DNA of 6,804 nucleotides. Source: an uncultured Sphingomonas sp. (GTDB taxonomy: Bacteria > Pseudomonadota > Alphaproteobacteria > Sphingomonadales > Sphingomonadaceae). A program made the position numbers and the translations under genes. Below the pieces are notes generated by a model. The model searched no databases and had not been told where the DNA came from. It saw only the letters and a program-made list of their open reading frames with translations. Positions 6,690-6,804 of this stretch are shown here, one piece after another. Position 1 is the first letter of the stretch. The number at the start of each line of letters is the position of its first letter. The DNA is taken from positions 1 to 6,804 of the forward strand of contig CAKTFL010000122.1 in NCBI GenBank assembly GCA_934555855.1. The letters run 5' to 3'.

Positions 6690-6804
6690 TCAGGCGGGGA
6701 GGGGCGGGCCACGCAGCGGCGGCCGCAACCGCCGCGCGGCCGTGACTGGCGGCGGGACCGCCGTCCGCATCGCGAGCAGCCGGACGAACAGCAGCAGCGC
6801 CGCG
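6690..6804 (-). CDS. C-terminal end of an unidentified small protein, possibly DUF2946 family (partial)
   Basis: On the minus strand, a frame entering at the window edge runs 37 codons to TGA (bases 6690-6692 on the plus strand). It begins AALLLFVRLLAM, a short hydrophobic segment that could be the end of a membrane helix. It finishes in a Pro/Arg-rich tail closing with RPPLRGPPLPA. DUF2946 proteins are small, often have an N-terminal membrane segment and hydrophobic middle, and many end in a similar Arg/Pro tail. They are frequently found beside TonB-dependent receptors, including copper-related ones. That resemblance comes from memory of family style and is tentative. The gene sits 79 nt upstream of the receptor on the same strand, so co-transcription is plausible. 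High GC makes open frames common, so even the coding status is not certain. Confidence 0.42.
   Translation of the reverse strand, partial: AALLLFVRLLAMRTAVPPPVTAARRLRPPLRGPPLPA

Overview
The window is GC-rich (roughly two thirds or more G+C by eye) and every gene shows the matching codon bias, so long antisense and out-of-frame ORFs are abundant and mostly meaningless. The base composition, GTG start use, FecA-type TonB-dependent receptor and gene style fit an alphaproteobacterium, most likely a member of the Sphingomonadales. This taxonomic reading is inference from style, because no rRNA or marker gene is present.

Bases 1-4569 (+ strand) hold the distal part of an archaic (sigma-type, Csu-like) chaperone-usher pilus operon. 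In order these are: the last 12 codons of a spore-coat-U-domain (SCPU) pilin cut by the window edge; a complete small SCPU pilin (60-554); a CsuC-like periplasmic chaperone (580-1299); a CsuD-like outer-membrane usher with a GTG start (1322-3619); and a two-domain CsuE-like tip adhesin (3610-4569) whose start overlaps the usher stop. Gaps are 22, 25 and 22 nt, then a 10-nt overlap, so the genes are very probably co-transcribed and translationally coupled. The chaperone folds subunits and caps them in the periplasm. The usher then threads them out in the order adhesin first and pilins after, giving a thin surface fibre used in the known Csu system for biofilm formation on abiotic surfaces. The mature tip subunit starts almost directly at its first cysteine and has no N-terminal donor strand. 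The pilin and the second domain of the tip protein each keep one. This matches the donor-strand-exchange logic expected of a fibre tip.

Bases 4577-6610 (- strand) hold a convergent gene for a 677-residue TonB-dependent outer-membrane receptor of the FecA-like type, without an N-terminal signalling domain. Its stop codon lies 7 nt from the tip-adhesin stop, and an 11-bp inverted repeat spans both stop codons as a candidate shared terminator. Upstream of the receptor on the same strand, the window ends in the last 37 codons of another gene (6690-6804), with a hydrophobic stretch and a Pro/Arg-rich tail tentatively resembling DUF2946 proteins.

No RNA gene, mobile element, CRISPR array or attachment site was seen. 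There is no gene-free stretch longer than about 80 bases. I see no evidence of a wholly new system. The most interesting points are the mechanistic layout of the archaic pilus, the double-stop palindrome, and the unknown substrate of the receptor.
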